Below, in pieces: positions 45,092-56,500 of a stretch of 64,000 nucleotides of DNA (its first letter is position 1; every line of letters begins with the position of its first letter). The stretch spans positions 449,803-513,802 of the forward strand of contig CH002585.1 of NCBI GenBank assembly GCA_000149265.1, in the 5' to 3' direction. Below the pieces are notes generated by a model. That model did no database searches, had not been told where the DNA came from, and worked only from the letters and a program-made list of their open reading frames with translations. The stretch is from Ciona savignyi. Lineage: Eukaryota; Chordata; Ascidiacea; Phlebobranchia; Cionidae. The position numbers and the translations under genes were made by a program.

Positions 45092-48000
45092 TTATTCGTA
45101 GTTGAAGAAAATATCTGTCCCGTCTAGTTTTTGAAACATTCGATCCATTTTCTCCGATTGTGCGACGGTGAAATAATCTTTCCAGCCTCCAGTTTTGCCT
45201 GAAAAAAGAGAGCAAAACCTAAAACTATTAAAGCAATAAACATTTTATTTTTTGGTCCAAGTTTCGAACCAATAATGGGCAATAAATAGCTCTATTGCTT
45301 TGCAATACGCTACGTTTTAATCTTAACGTTTAATTTTAATACGTTTTAATCGACCGTTCAGTAATAAACACATGCTTGAACGGTTGTGTGGCCGAATGGT
45401 TAGCGCTCTCTATACAGATATTGCAGTGTTTAATACAAAATTCTAACTAACATATAACAAACCCATTTCGGCTTCAAATATGTTAATGTATAAAACAAAA
45501 TAATTGTGTAGTGATTTGCCTGTATATACGCTCCATAAGTAACCCACCGGGTGCGTCATTTTTACTTCGCACAATACACATCCCATACCCAAAGATTCGT
45601 TTGTTGATAGAACCCACTAATCCGCTGGGTTCAGGCATTGTCTGTTAAGTGCATTTCCCAAGGACACAGCCGACTACCTAGCGACCAGATTCGCACCTGC
45701 AACCTTTCCATTAAAAGGCGACGCACTAAACCGCCAGGCTAACCGACCGGACAAAGTTGGAGTATTTAACATTTCATACGGCCAAAACCCCCCAAACAGG
45801 TACTGTAACTGTCTGGCAATTCGGCAGTTACATAGGCAGATACATAAGTCAAATCACGCCAACTATCCATATGATCTACTTTGGACCGAATTAACTCGCT
45901 TTTACACCATTTACCATTTCTAAAAATCGTCAACATTTTTTCGCCGCTCTGCGCCGCCGTTTCCTCTTTATCTGCATTTTCTTTCATTTTTTTGAACGAC
46001 GTATTTTCTACTATGGCTGTGACGTCATCTTTTGTGACGTCGACTTCGGCAAAATTGGCGATACGAGAAATCATGGAGTGAGGGTCCTGAAACAAGTTAT
46101 ACCGTATTAAAGGAAAGTATGAATCATGCACAACACGTTGCAATAGTTCTGGTTCCTAGAAGGCGAGCGCGAGGTGATGTGATTGCCCTTGTGTTAACCC
46201 CTTTTTTTCTTATTCAAGAGAAAAAACACGAATATTTATCTCGCCTGATACTTTTTGCAGTTTTTACCTTCTTTAGGTCCTCGTACTTGACGAATAAGAC
46301 AGAATCATTATTGTAATGTTTGTACCACGATAAGATATGATCGACGTATGTTTGGCCTTTCTCCAATCCTATAGGTTGTTCTCCTGGAGGAAGACGGATC
46401 TTTAAAGGCCTAAAATGCTATTTTTAAAATTTAAATATTTTGTTATCTTGAGCAACCGTAAGACATGGGATAGGATATTCATGTTTAACCCCGTGAATGG
46501 GAAAACCAAGGGGGTTAACACACGGGTAATCGTCAGATCACCTCGCGTCTATCGCCGGATTACCGGAGCTATTGCCGTGTGTTATGTATCATGCACACGT
46601 TCCTTTAATTTAGTTGAACCCATTAATCCGCTGGGTTCAGGCAATGTTCGTTAAGTGCCTTGCCTAAGGAAAAAACGGACTAGCTAGCGACTAGTTTCGT
46701 ACCTGAAACCTTTTCGGAAAGGCAACGCAATGAACCATTAGCATGAGGTGTTTACTGTGTACCAGGGCAAAACACATTATATTGCTTTATTTCGTCTTAG
46801 TGGAAATAAGTCTCTTTTGATTATAAACTACCCGGCTGTGTCCTTGGACAAGGCACTTAATGAACATTGCCTGAATTCAGCGGATTAATGGTTGTTATAA
46901 ATTGAGGGAACGTATAGATCATACAAAACACACTGCAATAGCTCCGGTAATCCGACGGTGTTCACGAGGTGATCTAACGATTTCCCGTTTGTTGTTAACC
47001 ATCCTGATTTTCCCCTTTACGGCGATAAACATGTATATCCTATCCTATTCTTATAGGTTTACAAGATGCTTTAGAATGCAAGCCTATTTTGTAAGCACCG
47101 ATCATAACATAATCTCAACACAATGTCCCAACCGTTTGTGAATGAATCATAAAATTTGTTCCAATTCGACGGGAAAATTTGTTGCCATTTTTGGGTATCT
47201 TGAAACTGCATGGACTGCATGAAATGGAAGAAGGAAACCAACTGGTCCTTCGGGTTTCGGTAAACGTAGATGATCTGTGTATGTGGTGTGGCTGGAGTTA
47301 TATGTTTTTTTACGACAAAAATTATGAAAACATCCGTCCGGTTAGTCTGGTGGTTTATTAAACGCCTTTTAACCGAATGATTGTAGGTTTGATACTGGTC
47401 GCTAGCTAGGCAGTTGTGTCCTTGGGCAAGGCACTTAACGGACATTGCCTGAACCCAGCGGATTGATGGATTTTACCGAATTAAAGCACATATGGATTAT
47501 ACACAACACACCGCAATAGCGTCGACAACTCAACGGTGGGTGCGAGGTGATCTGACGATTGCCCATGTGTTAACCTCTTGGTTTTATCATTCACGGAGAT
47601 AAAACATTCTATCCGATACCTACAATCCAGTAGTATTTAATGTAACGTCCAAAATAAAGTTCAGATTTAAAGACTTAAAAGCTGTAATAGCTCTTTTAAC
47701 TCAATATTAAATAGAAAGATAACATTCGATGATGAATCCAACATACCTTCACGCCATTTGCTACATATTTCTTCACGTTAATCAACTCAGCCGGCATGTG
47801 GGACCCGAATATTCTCCTTGGAAATGGAAGATCATCTACAACGTCGAATTTGCAAGCTAAATAGGAATCGGTTATATTAGGATAGGATATTCATGTTTAT
47901 CCCCGTGAATGGGAAAACCAAGGGGGTTAACACTCTGACAATCGTCATATCACCTCGCGCCCACCGTCGGGTTACCGGAGCTGTTGCAGTGTGTTGTGTA

Positions 48001-50024
48001 TGATTTACACGTTCCTTCAATTTAGTAGAATTCAATAATCCGGTAAGTTCCGGAAAAGTCCGTTAAGAGCCTTGCGCAAGGACACAATCGACTAGTAAGC
48101 GACCAGTTTCAAACCGTCCAACTTTCGATTAAAAGGCGTCGCACTGAACCACCAGACTAACCGGTCGGACAATACGAACCTTGGGGAAGATTCAGACATC
48201 CCGGGTTCGAAACCACACCAAGTAAAAACACTCACGCAATCCGCTTTCAAGGTATGCAAAAAAGAATCCGATTTTTTTCGTAACGTCGACTAGTTCCTTG
48301 TCGTGTTGGTAGAAGAGCTGCCGCACAATTTCCCTCACCCAGTGTGTTCCTGTGTGGATTGATGCTTGGATATGGGATAGGATATTCGTGTTTATCCCCG
48401 TAATGGGAAAACCAAGGTGGTTACCACACGAGCAACAGATCACCTCGCGCCCATGGTCAGGTTACCGGAGCTATTGCAGTGTGTTGTATATTGATACGCA
48501 CGCTGAACCTATTAATCCGCTGAGTTCAGGCAATCTTCGTAAAGTGCCTTGCCCAAGGACACAACCGACTACCTAGCGACCAGTTTCGCACCTTCAACCT
48601 TTCGATTGAAGGGCGACGCAGTTAACCGTCAGACTAACCGGCCGTGCTTCTTGACTGTGATATGGATTACGATATATGTGGTTAAAATCAGTAATTGGAT
48701 TCAAGAGGTTCACATGGGTTTGGTCGAACCCGTTCTTGAAACGTCAGGATAATCACCAATCCGATTCTTGCTTTTTTACATTTATTAGACATTTTAAGAA
48801 ACCTGTTGTTAGTAAGTACGATTCAAAAGAGAACCTAATCTAATATTTTAAATCCCATCACTGGTTAAAACCTAGCTTTCCACCCGTAAATAGATATAAA
48901 TGACACAACCACTTACACTGTGTAACATTTCTAGCAACTGTACTGTAAACACGGGGTTATTTAAGATATAATTGCATAAATTAAGGCACCGCATATAAAC
49001 CTTGGCCGTGCCGATAATAATCAATAGGAATCAATAAATAAATTTTCAAATACCTTGTTCAACAATCTTTGAAAATCATTTTATCGACCTAATATTTTAT
49101 TTCAAAATACTGGAATAAAATTGTTTTTCGACATTTTTTGTATTTGTGTGTAACACAAACATGCTGTAATTGCTTTAGCAACTTGACTGTGCAGTGTGGG
49201 CAGTGTGCCAGAGTTAGGGTTAGAGCGTAAGGGTTTTAATTAAGCCCACACTGGGTATTTAGAATTAACCGAAAGAAGTCCTACGATACTCAATGATGAA
49301 GCTTGGCTTATATCCACGAGAATATAAACTAAGCAAATATCCGCCTATTGCAATACACCGAGCAACTTGACTTTGTGCACGAGTCGTATTACGATGCCCA
49401 GAATAAAGCACTACCGACCACTCATAATCATTGTTGTGGAAATGCGTTAATTTATATCTCTGTATTAATACGTGCAGGTTTCCATACAGTTATTTTGTGC
49501 CCTGTAATCAACTGTAATCATGCCCGCATGTGTGTAATAATCATTTACCTTGGTATGTTACATTCTTTGGGTGTATTTCGTGCTATATAACCCGACGTAT
49601 TACGCTTTAATTTCATTCACTACTAAGTACCTCCAATACAGGAACATAATAGTCATATATAAATGATTCACCCATTTACAAACTCTAATAGATTCAACAA
49701 ACCGTTGGCAACCATAATACGAATTCGAAGAACATACGTTAAGTGAAATTTACATTAAAAACCTGTTTTCATGAAAGAAGCCACCAAAACGTCGCCTTTT
49801 TTGGGGGACCAGTTTTCGAAACAGAACTCCGCCGTCTTGGCTCGGAAACCGGGAAAAAATTGACGTCCCATCCATTCGTCTATTTCGGGGTGCACTTCGG
49901 AGGCTATCACATCTTCCACGAGGTCGTTGACCTTGTTTCCTAGGTCATCAGGATGCAATACGAGGTCAGTGACCTCGGTTACCATCTTGGAATAGAATTT
50001 ACGCAGGTCCTCTGAAACACTCAT
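45092..50024 (-). CDS. cytosolic sulfotransferase (SULT family)
   Basis: Seven exons in transcript order: 50024-49763, 48349-48236, 47856-47747, 47274-47120, 46409-46268, 46086-45915, 45198-45092; 1062 bases, 353 residues, longer than the usual about 295 because of an extra N-terminal segment. The 5'-phosphosulfate loop is ASFMKTGTHWVREI (exons 1-2), a variant of the common YPKSGTTW. Catalytic-type His145 is in GSHMP, the 3'-phosphate site is YVYRNPKDQLVSFFHF (165-180) and the C-terminal PAPS loop is GKTGGWKDYFT. No membrane segment is seen, so it should be soluble and transfer sulfonate from PAPS to a small molecule; substrate unknown. The exon 4 donor is the least certain point: I used GTTGAG at 47119, which fits phase 2 of exon 5, but GTGTTG two bases earlier could be chosen with another acceptor. 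Each of the six introns contains at least one SINE. Confidence 0.9.
45377..45412 (+). repeat. SINE family B, head fragment
   Basis: AACGGTTGTGTGGCCGAATG then GTTAGCGC; in sulfotransferase intron 6. Confidence 0.55.
45606..45755 (-). repeat. SINE family A, head half
   Basis: GATAGAACCCACTAATCCGC to GCCAGGCTAACCGACCGG. Sulfotransferase intron 6. Confidence 0.8.
46105..46250 (+). repeat. SINE family A, 3' half, filling a short intron
   Basis: Reads AAAGGAAAGTATGAATCATG to CACGAATATTTATCTC. It makes up most of the 181-base sulfotransferase intron 5 (46087-46267). Confidence 0.75.
46468..46745 (-). repeat. SINE family A, full length
   Basis: GGATAGGATATTCATGTTTA to CGCAATGAACCATTAGC. Sulfotransferase intron 4. 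Confidence 0.85.
46840..47055 (+). repeat. SINE family A, head missing
   Basis: GGCTGTGTCCTTGGACAAGG to ATGTATATCCTATCCTATTC. Sulfotransferase intron 4, inverted relative to the previous copy. Confidence 0.8.
47333..47615 (+). repeat. SINE family A, full length
   Basis: CCGTCCGGTTAGTCTGGTGG head to AAACATTCTATCC tail. Sulfotransferase intron 3. Confidence 0.85.
47876..48168 (-). repeat. SINE family A, full length
   Basis: GGATAGGATATTCATGTTTA to CCACCAGACTAACCGGTCGG. Takes up most of the 379-base sulfotransferase intron 2, 20 bases from the exon 3 acceptor. Confidence 0.85.
48372..48645 (-). repeat. SINE family A, full length
   Basis: GGGATAGGATATTCGTGTTT to GTCAGACTAACCGGCCG; 22 bases from the sulfotransferase exon 2 acceptor. 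Confidence 0.85.
48689..48863 (+). mobile_element. hAT-like MITE with 8-bp target duplication
   Basis: CAGTAATTGGATTCAAGAGG at the left, AAATCCCATCACTG at the right; flanks GTTAAAAT and GTTAAAAC match at 7 of 8. Sulfotransferase intron 1. Confidence 0.8.
49425..49600 (-). repeat. unclassified interspersed repeat (copy 2)
   Basis: Reverse-complement relative of 2948-3155; shares GTTGTGGAAATGCGTTAA, ACAGTTATTTTGTGCCCTG and CATGTGTGTAATAATCATTT. Sulfotransferase intron 1. Confidence 0.6.
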
Positions 50025-50084
50025 TTTCTACAAATTTAAACCTCGCTGAACAATAAAGGTAAAAACTATCAGTAAAATCTCTAG

Positions 50085-50475
50085 AAAAAATTAAACGAAT
50101 TTTATACAACATAGTGTAATAGTTCTGGTAATCTGCTAGGCAAAGGGTAATATTACGATTGCCCGTGTGCTAAAGACCCTTTTTCGGACAAGTCTAAAAG
50201 GAGGAAAAGAGGGAAGGAGGAAAACTGCTCACTAAAATTACGAAAACTAATTTAAACCCTGCCCTTGACACTAATCTCAACCTCAGAACTAATCCTAACT
50301 CCAACTCCATGTTTAAAACTAAGTCTAATGCCATAATATTCATGTTTAAAACCAACTCTAAATCTAATGCCATAATCTTCATTGACTGTGCATTTTCCCT
50401 CCTTCCCGCTTTCCCTCCTTTTAGTTCCCCCCCCCCCTTTTTCCATTCATGGAGATAAATCATAAATATCCATTC
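50085..50475 (+). repeat. SINE family A interrupted by a MITE
   Basis: The 3' half of the SINE runs to GTGTGCTAAAGACCCTTTTT near 50183 and resumes at about 50437 with TTTTTCCATTCATGGAGATA, ending ATCCATTCTACC. Confidence 0.75.
50183..50437. mobile_element. MITE, GGAGGGAAAGCGGG-ended family, inside a SINE
   Basis: Left CTAAAAGGAGGAAAAGAGGG at 50194, right CTTTCCCTCCTTTTAG at 50424. An internal 40-bp duplication (AAACTAAGTCTAATGCCATA and a near copy) lengthens this copy. Confidence 0.8.
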
Positions 50476-50579
50476 TACCCTGCCGTCTCTAACGAACATG
50501 GTTCTAGTAAACAAGCAATGCTTTTGTTTCGGAATCGATTTTTGTGTGCGGCGGCGAATTTCGATTACGATAAGGAGAA

Positions 50580-50792
50580 ACGGAAAAACTAAAAGGAGGA
50601 AAAGCGGGAAGGAGGGAAAATGCGCACTATAATGAAGATTATGACATTAGAGTCAGATTTAAACATTGGGTTAGAGTTAGTTCTGGGGTTGAGATTAGTG
50701 TTTACGGCAAGGTTAGAATTAGTTTTCATAGTTTAAGTAAGCAGTTATCCTACTTTTCTCTTTCCCGCTTTCCCTCCTTCAGTGCTACCCAG
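50580..50792. mobile_element. MITE, GGAGGGAAAGCGGG-ended family
   Basis: Left CTAAAAGGAGGAAAAGCGGG, right CCCGCTTTCCCTCCTTCAG; 140 bases from the previous copy and in opposite orientation (core reads TAGTTCTGGGGTTGAGATTA here). Confidence 0.8.
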
Positions 50793-50984
50793 TAGAAACG
50801 TAGTGCGAATATCATCAGCCATTATTGATCTTGTAAAAAAATAATTGTTAAACTATATAAAGAATATAGGCCCATTTCGGCCAAATAAACCATTCGGAAA
50901 AATTTTAAAGAAACCGGCAAAATGTTATTCAAAACTTGAATAATAACAACATTTTTTTTAAATCACGAAATGTAGTTTATAGTC

Positions 50985-51258
50985 CGACCGGTTAGTCTGG
51001 TGGTTTAGTGCGACGTTCAAAACTGGTCGCTAGCTAGTCGGTTGTGTCCTTGGGCAAGGCACTTAACGGACATTGCCTGAACCCAGCGGATTAATGTGTT
51101 CTAGTAAATTGAAGGAACGTGTGAATCATACACAACATACTGCACAAGCTCCGGTAACACGACGATAGGCACAAGGTGATCTGACGACTGCCTGTGCGTT
51201 AACCCCCTTGGTTTTCCCATTCACGAGAATAAACATGAATATCCTATCCTATCCTTCT
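50985..51258 (+). repeat. SINE family A, small internal deletion in the head
   Basis: CCGACCGGTTAGTCTGGTGG head, then directly TTCAAAACTGGTCGCTAGC, and the tail AATATCCTATCCTATCC. Confidence 0.85.
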
Positions 51259-52252
51259 GTGTCCTAGGTCAAAGCGCACAACGTCTGAACACAGTAAATT
51301 ACTGATTTGTGCTAAAAAATAAAACAATCATATAAACGCACTGCAACAGATAACTTCATTAGTCAGATGCCTAGTGTGGACTAAAACTCGTTCACAAGTA
51401 TAAAAGAATATCTCATCCTATAATAACTTCTCTTATGTTAAAAGCTAATACGTAACTGTTGCAAGAATACTAGGGCGGTGTTTTGCTAATTGTTGCATCA
51501 TAGCAATCTCTGCGAGTTTGTAAAATCTTTAGAAAATATTAACAACAAGTCCACAGGTTTGGACATTAAATCTATAACAAAGTCCTTGCCGATTAAGTTG
51601 ATTTAGACCACTGGAATTCAGGTTATTACTTGCTAAACTTATTTGCGTTTCTCTTGGTATTACTCTTTCTGCCAAGTGCACAATAACTGCTCTATTAACT
51701 GAGCAGATTTGAGCTGTTTACCCAACGATACAAACTGACGCTTCAAAGTCAAAACTGATGCTTTAAAACGATAAATCTAACGTTTTTTTTAACTTACCCT
51801 TTTTTAAAACTAACGTTTTAAAACGACAAACTGACGAGCTTCAACATTTACCAAGCTGGACAATGTAGAAACACCAGCTGTGACAATATAATTTCCAAGA
51901 AGGATTTACTGACGGAAATGTTTGGAAAACATTGCTTCCTTTTTAATATAAACCCAGCCTGACTGATTAATCAATCGAGTTATTTAACATTTAAACTTTA
52001 AGCCTATATACTTAGGCCTGCATGAAGTGTCGACGACAATGAAAGCTAAACTATTGATTGATTACAGCGACGCAAAATATATGTGCAATTTTTAGCATGG
52101 GCTGCAGATCTATTCTGCCAAGCGTGACTTATCTTTAAACTGACTCATGCGCAACTATTACTTGTTCTGTCGGTTGATTTGCTGATAACTCTCATGCTTT
52201 TCTCCATACACGGGGATAGACAGGAAATTGTTTGACTGAAGATTAGCCGCTT

Positions 52253-52380
52253 CGAATTTTTTTTTTTTTTTTTACCGAGCCAAGTTTTGAACCCATGATG
52301 GGATCGTCACTAATATCGTTTTTTTTGTATAATGGTATATGTATCGGTCGCGTTAACCATTTGGCCACACGACCGTACCT
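52253..52380 (-). repeat. SINE family B
   Basis: T-run, CCGAGCCAAGTTTTGAACCC, then GTTAACCATTTGGCCACACG. Confidence 0.8.
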
Positions 52381-52452
52381 TCGAAATTGTTCTTCAGCTA
52401 TTCGCTTGTGCTGTGCAAGACACTTAGCGGACAAAACTCCATGAATTATTCC

Positions 52453-52520
52453 GACCGGTTAGTCTGGCGGTTAAGTGCGTCGCCTTTCAATCGAAGGTGA
52501 TTCGCCTTAAAACTGTAAGA
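52453..52520 (+). repeat. SINE family A, head fragment
   Basis: CCGACCGGTTAGTCTGGCGG to the CTTTCAATCGAAGG block. Confidence 0.75.
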
Positions 52521-52561
52521 TTGGTTGCATAAAATGGCCTAAATATGCAGAATACAACATT

Positions 52562-52736
52562 AGGATAGGATATATATTCATGTTTATCCAGGTGACCGGA
52601 AAAAAATATTGGGGGAATCCCCAGGACAATTCCTTTTACCTTATCACTCATAATATTACTCCGACAGGTTAGTTTGGCGGTTTAGTGCGACTTTCCACCG
52701 AAAGGTTTACGATTCGAAACTCGTCGTTAGCTAGTC
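52562..52736. repeat. SINE family A fragments
   Basis: A - strand tail piece (52562-52600, GGATAGGATATATATTCATG) and a + strand head piece (52660-52736, CTCCGACAGGTTAGTTTGGC). Confidence 0.65.
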
Positions 52737-52737
52737 C

Positions 52738-53022
52738 GGATAGGAAAGGATATTCATGTTTATCCCCATGAATGGGAAAACCAAGGGGGTTAACACACGA
52801 GCAATCGTCAGACCCACCGTCGGATTACCGGAGCTATTCCAGTGTGTTGTGTTTGATTCACACGTTTCTTTTACTTGATAGAATCCATTAATCCGCTGGG
52901 TTCAGGCAATGTCCGTAAAGTGCCTTGCCCAAGGACACAACCGACTAGCTACCGACCAGTTTCGCACCTGCAACCTTTCGATTAAAAGGCGACGCACTTA
53001 ACCGCCAGACTAACCGGCAGGA
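52738..53022 (-). repeat. SINE family A, full length; last clear copy in the window
   Basis: GATAGGAAAGGATATTCATG to CCGCCAGACTAACCGGCAGG. Confidence 0.85.
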
Positions 53023-53384
53023 CATTATCTAACATTATCTAACGATTGTCAGTGAGATAACATCTCTTGCGTTTTCAATTTACCAATATAAAACACAGCC
53101 TTCCAAATGACAACTGACGTTGTAGCCATTAGAAAAAACCTTAAGGTGGGTCATATTAATCCAGGAACTTTGAAATATCTCCACGTGCCTGTTACATTGG
53201 AAACAACTGAAAAGGCAAGTTCAGTGTGCTGCCAGCACTTTAAATACTCAGTAAAAAAACACATCAATCTATGTTAAAAGGGACAATGTAAAAACTCGGA
53301 TGTAAAAAATGTTCCTTAAATATTCGAATTATGCTGAATCCACAGGTCACTGATACCCTGGCGTAATACAATACTTCGGCCGAT

Positions 53385-53560
53385 TACATTGGTGGGTTGT
53401 GCATTTTATTTCTGCTGAAATGTTGTAGAGTCGAATATGGTGACTAGTTAATTCGGATGTGCTTCAGGGCAATAACTATATGATCTACCCCCGGACGGTG
53501 GGCGAGAGTTATCAGATAGTAACTGTGTATAAATCCTTCAACACGGTTTCCTTATTTACG
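53385..53560 (+). repeat. very old SINE family A remnant
   Basis: Faint match: TTGTAGAGTCGAATATGGTG, CCCCGGACGGTGGGCGAGAG, then GTTTCCTTATTTACG. Confidence 0.4.
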
Positions 53561-56500
53561 CTATAATACAAATATATATTTAGTCCACCCATCCATCTAT
53601 TATAGTCGCACACGATTAATGTCAGCCTGGCTTTGTCCTTAATGTTGTAAGTTTATAAGTTTAATGTAATATCACAAACACTTTGCTCTATATGCAAAGA
53701 GTATTTATGAGTTTGTGATTTTAAATTAATTTCTGCACACAACTAATTTTAAAGATTTCTATTTGGTTACAAATAATTCGATTATTTATTTTCGAATTGT
53801 GACGTAATACATGGCGTTACCAGGCCATATTTTAAATGTTTTTAAAGACAAACGATGTTGTATTTTTCCGAATATCAAGCTTAATTTAGCATACCGATGA
53901 ATATCGCAGGTTATATTCAAAATTTGGCTAGCAAAAGCCCAGTGTAAAATCTAGAGCAAAATTCATGGGTGGGGAACTCTTACGATTTAATCACGTGACG
54001 TTGTTCTTGTATTTTGGCCACTTGACCGGCAAAATAAATGAGTACGACTTGAAGATAGAAAACTTCGGTCACTTATGTTGTGGTCAGAATTGTAAACTTG
54101 CAGCGCTATAAGACGCTATAAAACTAAAATCGTGAAAAATATCTATAATTAACTTAGATACGCGCATCATGGATTGGAATTATAAAAATTGTGACGTTCT
54201 AATTTTGTTACGCATTAGTGGGATTAGAAAACGGTATGCGATTGATCGATTTGTTTATTGGCAAGACATTTAGCAGCTTTAATATTAACAATTGCAAAAG
54301 CAACCATAGATAAGCACTTAGACCAAGAAAATTTTGGAGCCGCATTCTGAGCATAAAGAATGAGTGAGTGCAAAATATTATTAAATTGATTTGATGAGTT
54401 CATTCTCCTTTTACTAAATATGTTCATATAGGTAAGTTTGGTGTGTGATCAGGTCTGCACAATGATATTAGAGAATGGTTTATAGTATTTGGGTAAATTT
54501 TAAAGTTTAACTACATTCCACTATTTACTAGCATCCAATAGCCTACTAATGCCAAAATACCCAGTATGTTAAGTTTTGCATCTACATACACAGTTTTTTT
54601 TAAGTGTGTATTGCTTACCTGTCATATAAAAACTGATTTATAAAGTTTTTAAGATCATTTGTACATTTTACTGTACTGGTGCTAAATTTTTATTTTAAAC
54701 TAATGTAATGTATTTTTACTAAATGCAAAATTGGGCATAATTCCAGCTGTGTTGGTCTTGTGTTTGCAAAATTAAATAATATTAAGTTGCGCACCAGTGA
54801 TCTTGGTGATATTAATGTTCTTTCCATGCAGGCTTGTAACACTACATGCACAAGATCTTGACAAGAATTGCTATACTCTGCTTTTAAAGACTGGTTTGTG
54901 ATATCTAGGCTTATTTCCTAATGTTATTCCGACTTCTGCCATACTCTAGTTTACTGTCACCGTAATATTTTTATTTTAAACATTACTTTTAGACTTGGTG
55001 TTTCTTATTTTTGTTTATTAAGATTGTTGTTAGTGTTGTAATGGAGTATACCCTGCTGACCGGACAAATAAATAAGAATTACAATGCTATAATGATGGTA
55101 CATACTTACTGTATATTGAGTACCTTTATAAAAGTACAATCCTACAGCTACAAAAACAAATGGAATTAAGAGTGGGAGAAAAATGTTAAGAATCTAGCAT
55201 CTAAAGGTCTATTTTTGACCTACTAGGCTATTGCCTTGTACACCAGACACTATTTCTTGCTGCAGATTTTTTGCTAGAATCCATACACTAATCTTTATTG
55301 TGATTTTAGGAAAAAAAAACTTGACAGTTAATGACAGCAGTAATCGTAGAACCTTGCATAGAGATAAGGTTAGTAATGAACATAGTCTTAAAAAATGCTG
55401 CAGTTTAGTACATGTACAAAATGCAATGTGATGTTATATCATATGTAACCACACTACAAATTTTCAGGAAATTTCCTTGTGCAGCTTTAAGGAGCCAATG
55501 TAATCTATTATAACCGTTGTAGGGTATTTTAGACTTTAAGGGTAGTGCTAACTTAATTGTAAAATCTGGCATACATACAATTCAAATTAAAAATATAACA
55601 GTATCGTCGGAGGTATAAAAGTCTGCAGATTATGACATCCTAAACACCAAGCACAGGAATTATTATGTTTTTACTGATGGACCAATACGAAACTAATGGA
55701 TTAAAACTTCTTTAAATACATTTAAGAAAAGATTTATCAATGCTGTTTCAATAACAAATCGCTGTCAACCTAAGTCCGGTATAAATTTAATAAAAGCACG
55801 AAGTTGATTAAATTTTGTATGAATATTTTATGTCAAAATGTGTATTTTTTACCCCCTGAAAGCATTTTATTGACAACGGTATATAGTTCTGGTAAGTCAT
55901 TTTCAGAAAATATAAATAAATTATGCAACATTTAGTATGATTTTCCACATGGTCACGGTCATAAACTTGTGTGTAAACTTTATATTTAGCTTGTTTTCAT
56001 CAGTTACTGGTACATTGCGCAGTGGCGGTAACATAGTCTATGAGGTTCATAAGAGGCATGTTTATTGCTAGTTGAAAAGTATACCCAATACATGTATTCA
56101 TGCCACTTCGGACATCTAATGTAACAATAGGTAATTTATATGTTATTTGTATGTCCCAAGAGAGTGACAGTAATTCCAATCTAAATTGGCCTTTTTTTTG
56201 TGAAAGTAAATGGAGGTAATTTTTTAAAAAGAAAAAGTTACCTACAAAGTGTTAACTGGTTGGAATATGAGAAAGTACACTGTTGAATGAAAATAAAGTA
56301 TAAACTCATTTGTCCTGTTTTTTATTAAACTTATCATAATTATTAAAATCTACCCATGCTTGAGCATAGTTTAAAACATGCATTCTGCATTGATGACAGA
56401 CTGTCAGTAATCCTTTTGCAATGTTGAAACATGTGTCCGTTAAGCCCAGTGTTTCTTTGCTTATGGTTTGTTCAAGTGGTTAAGGAATATAATAGCTATT

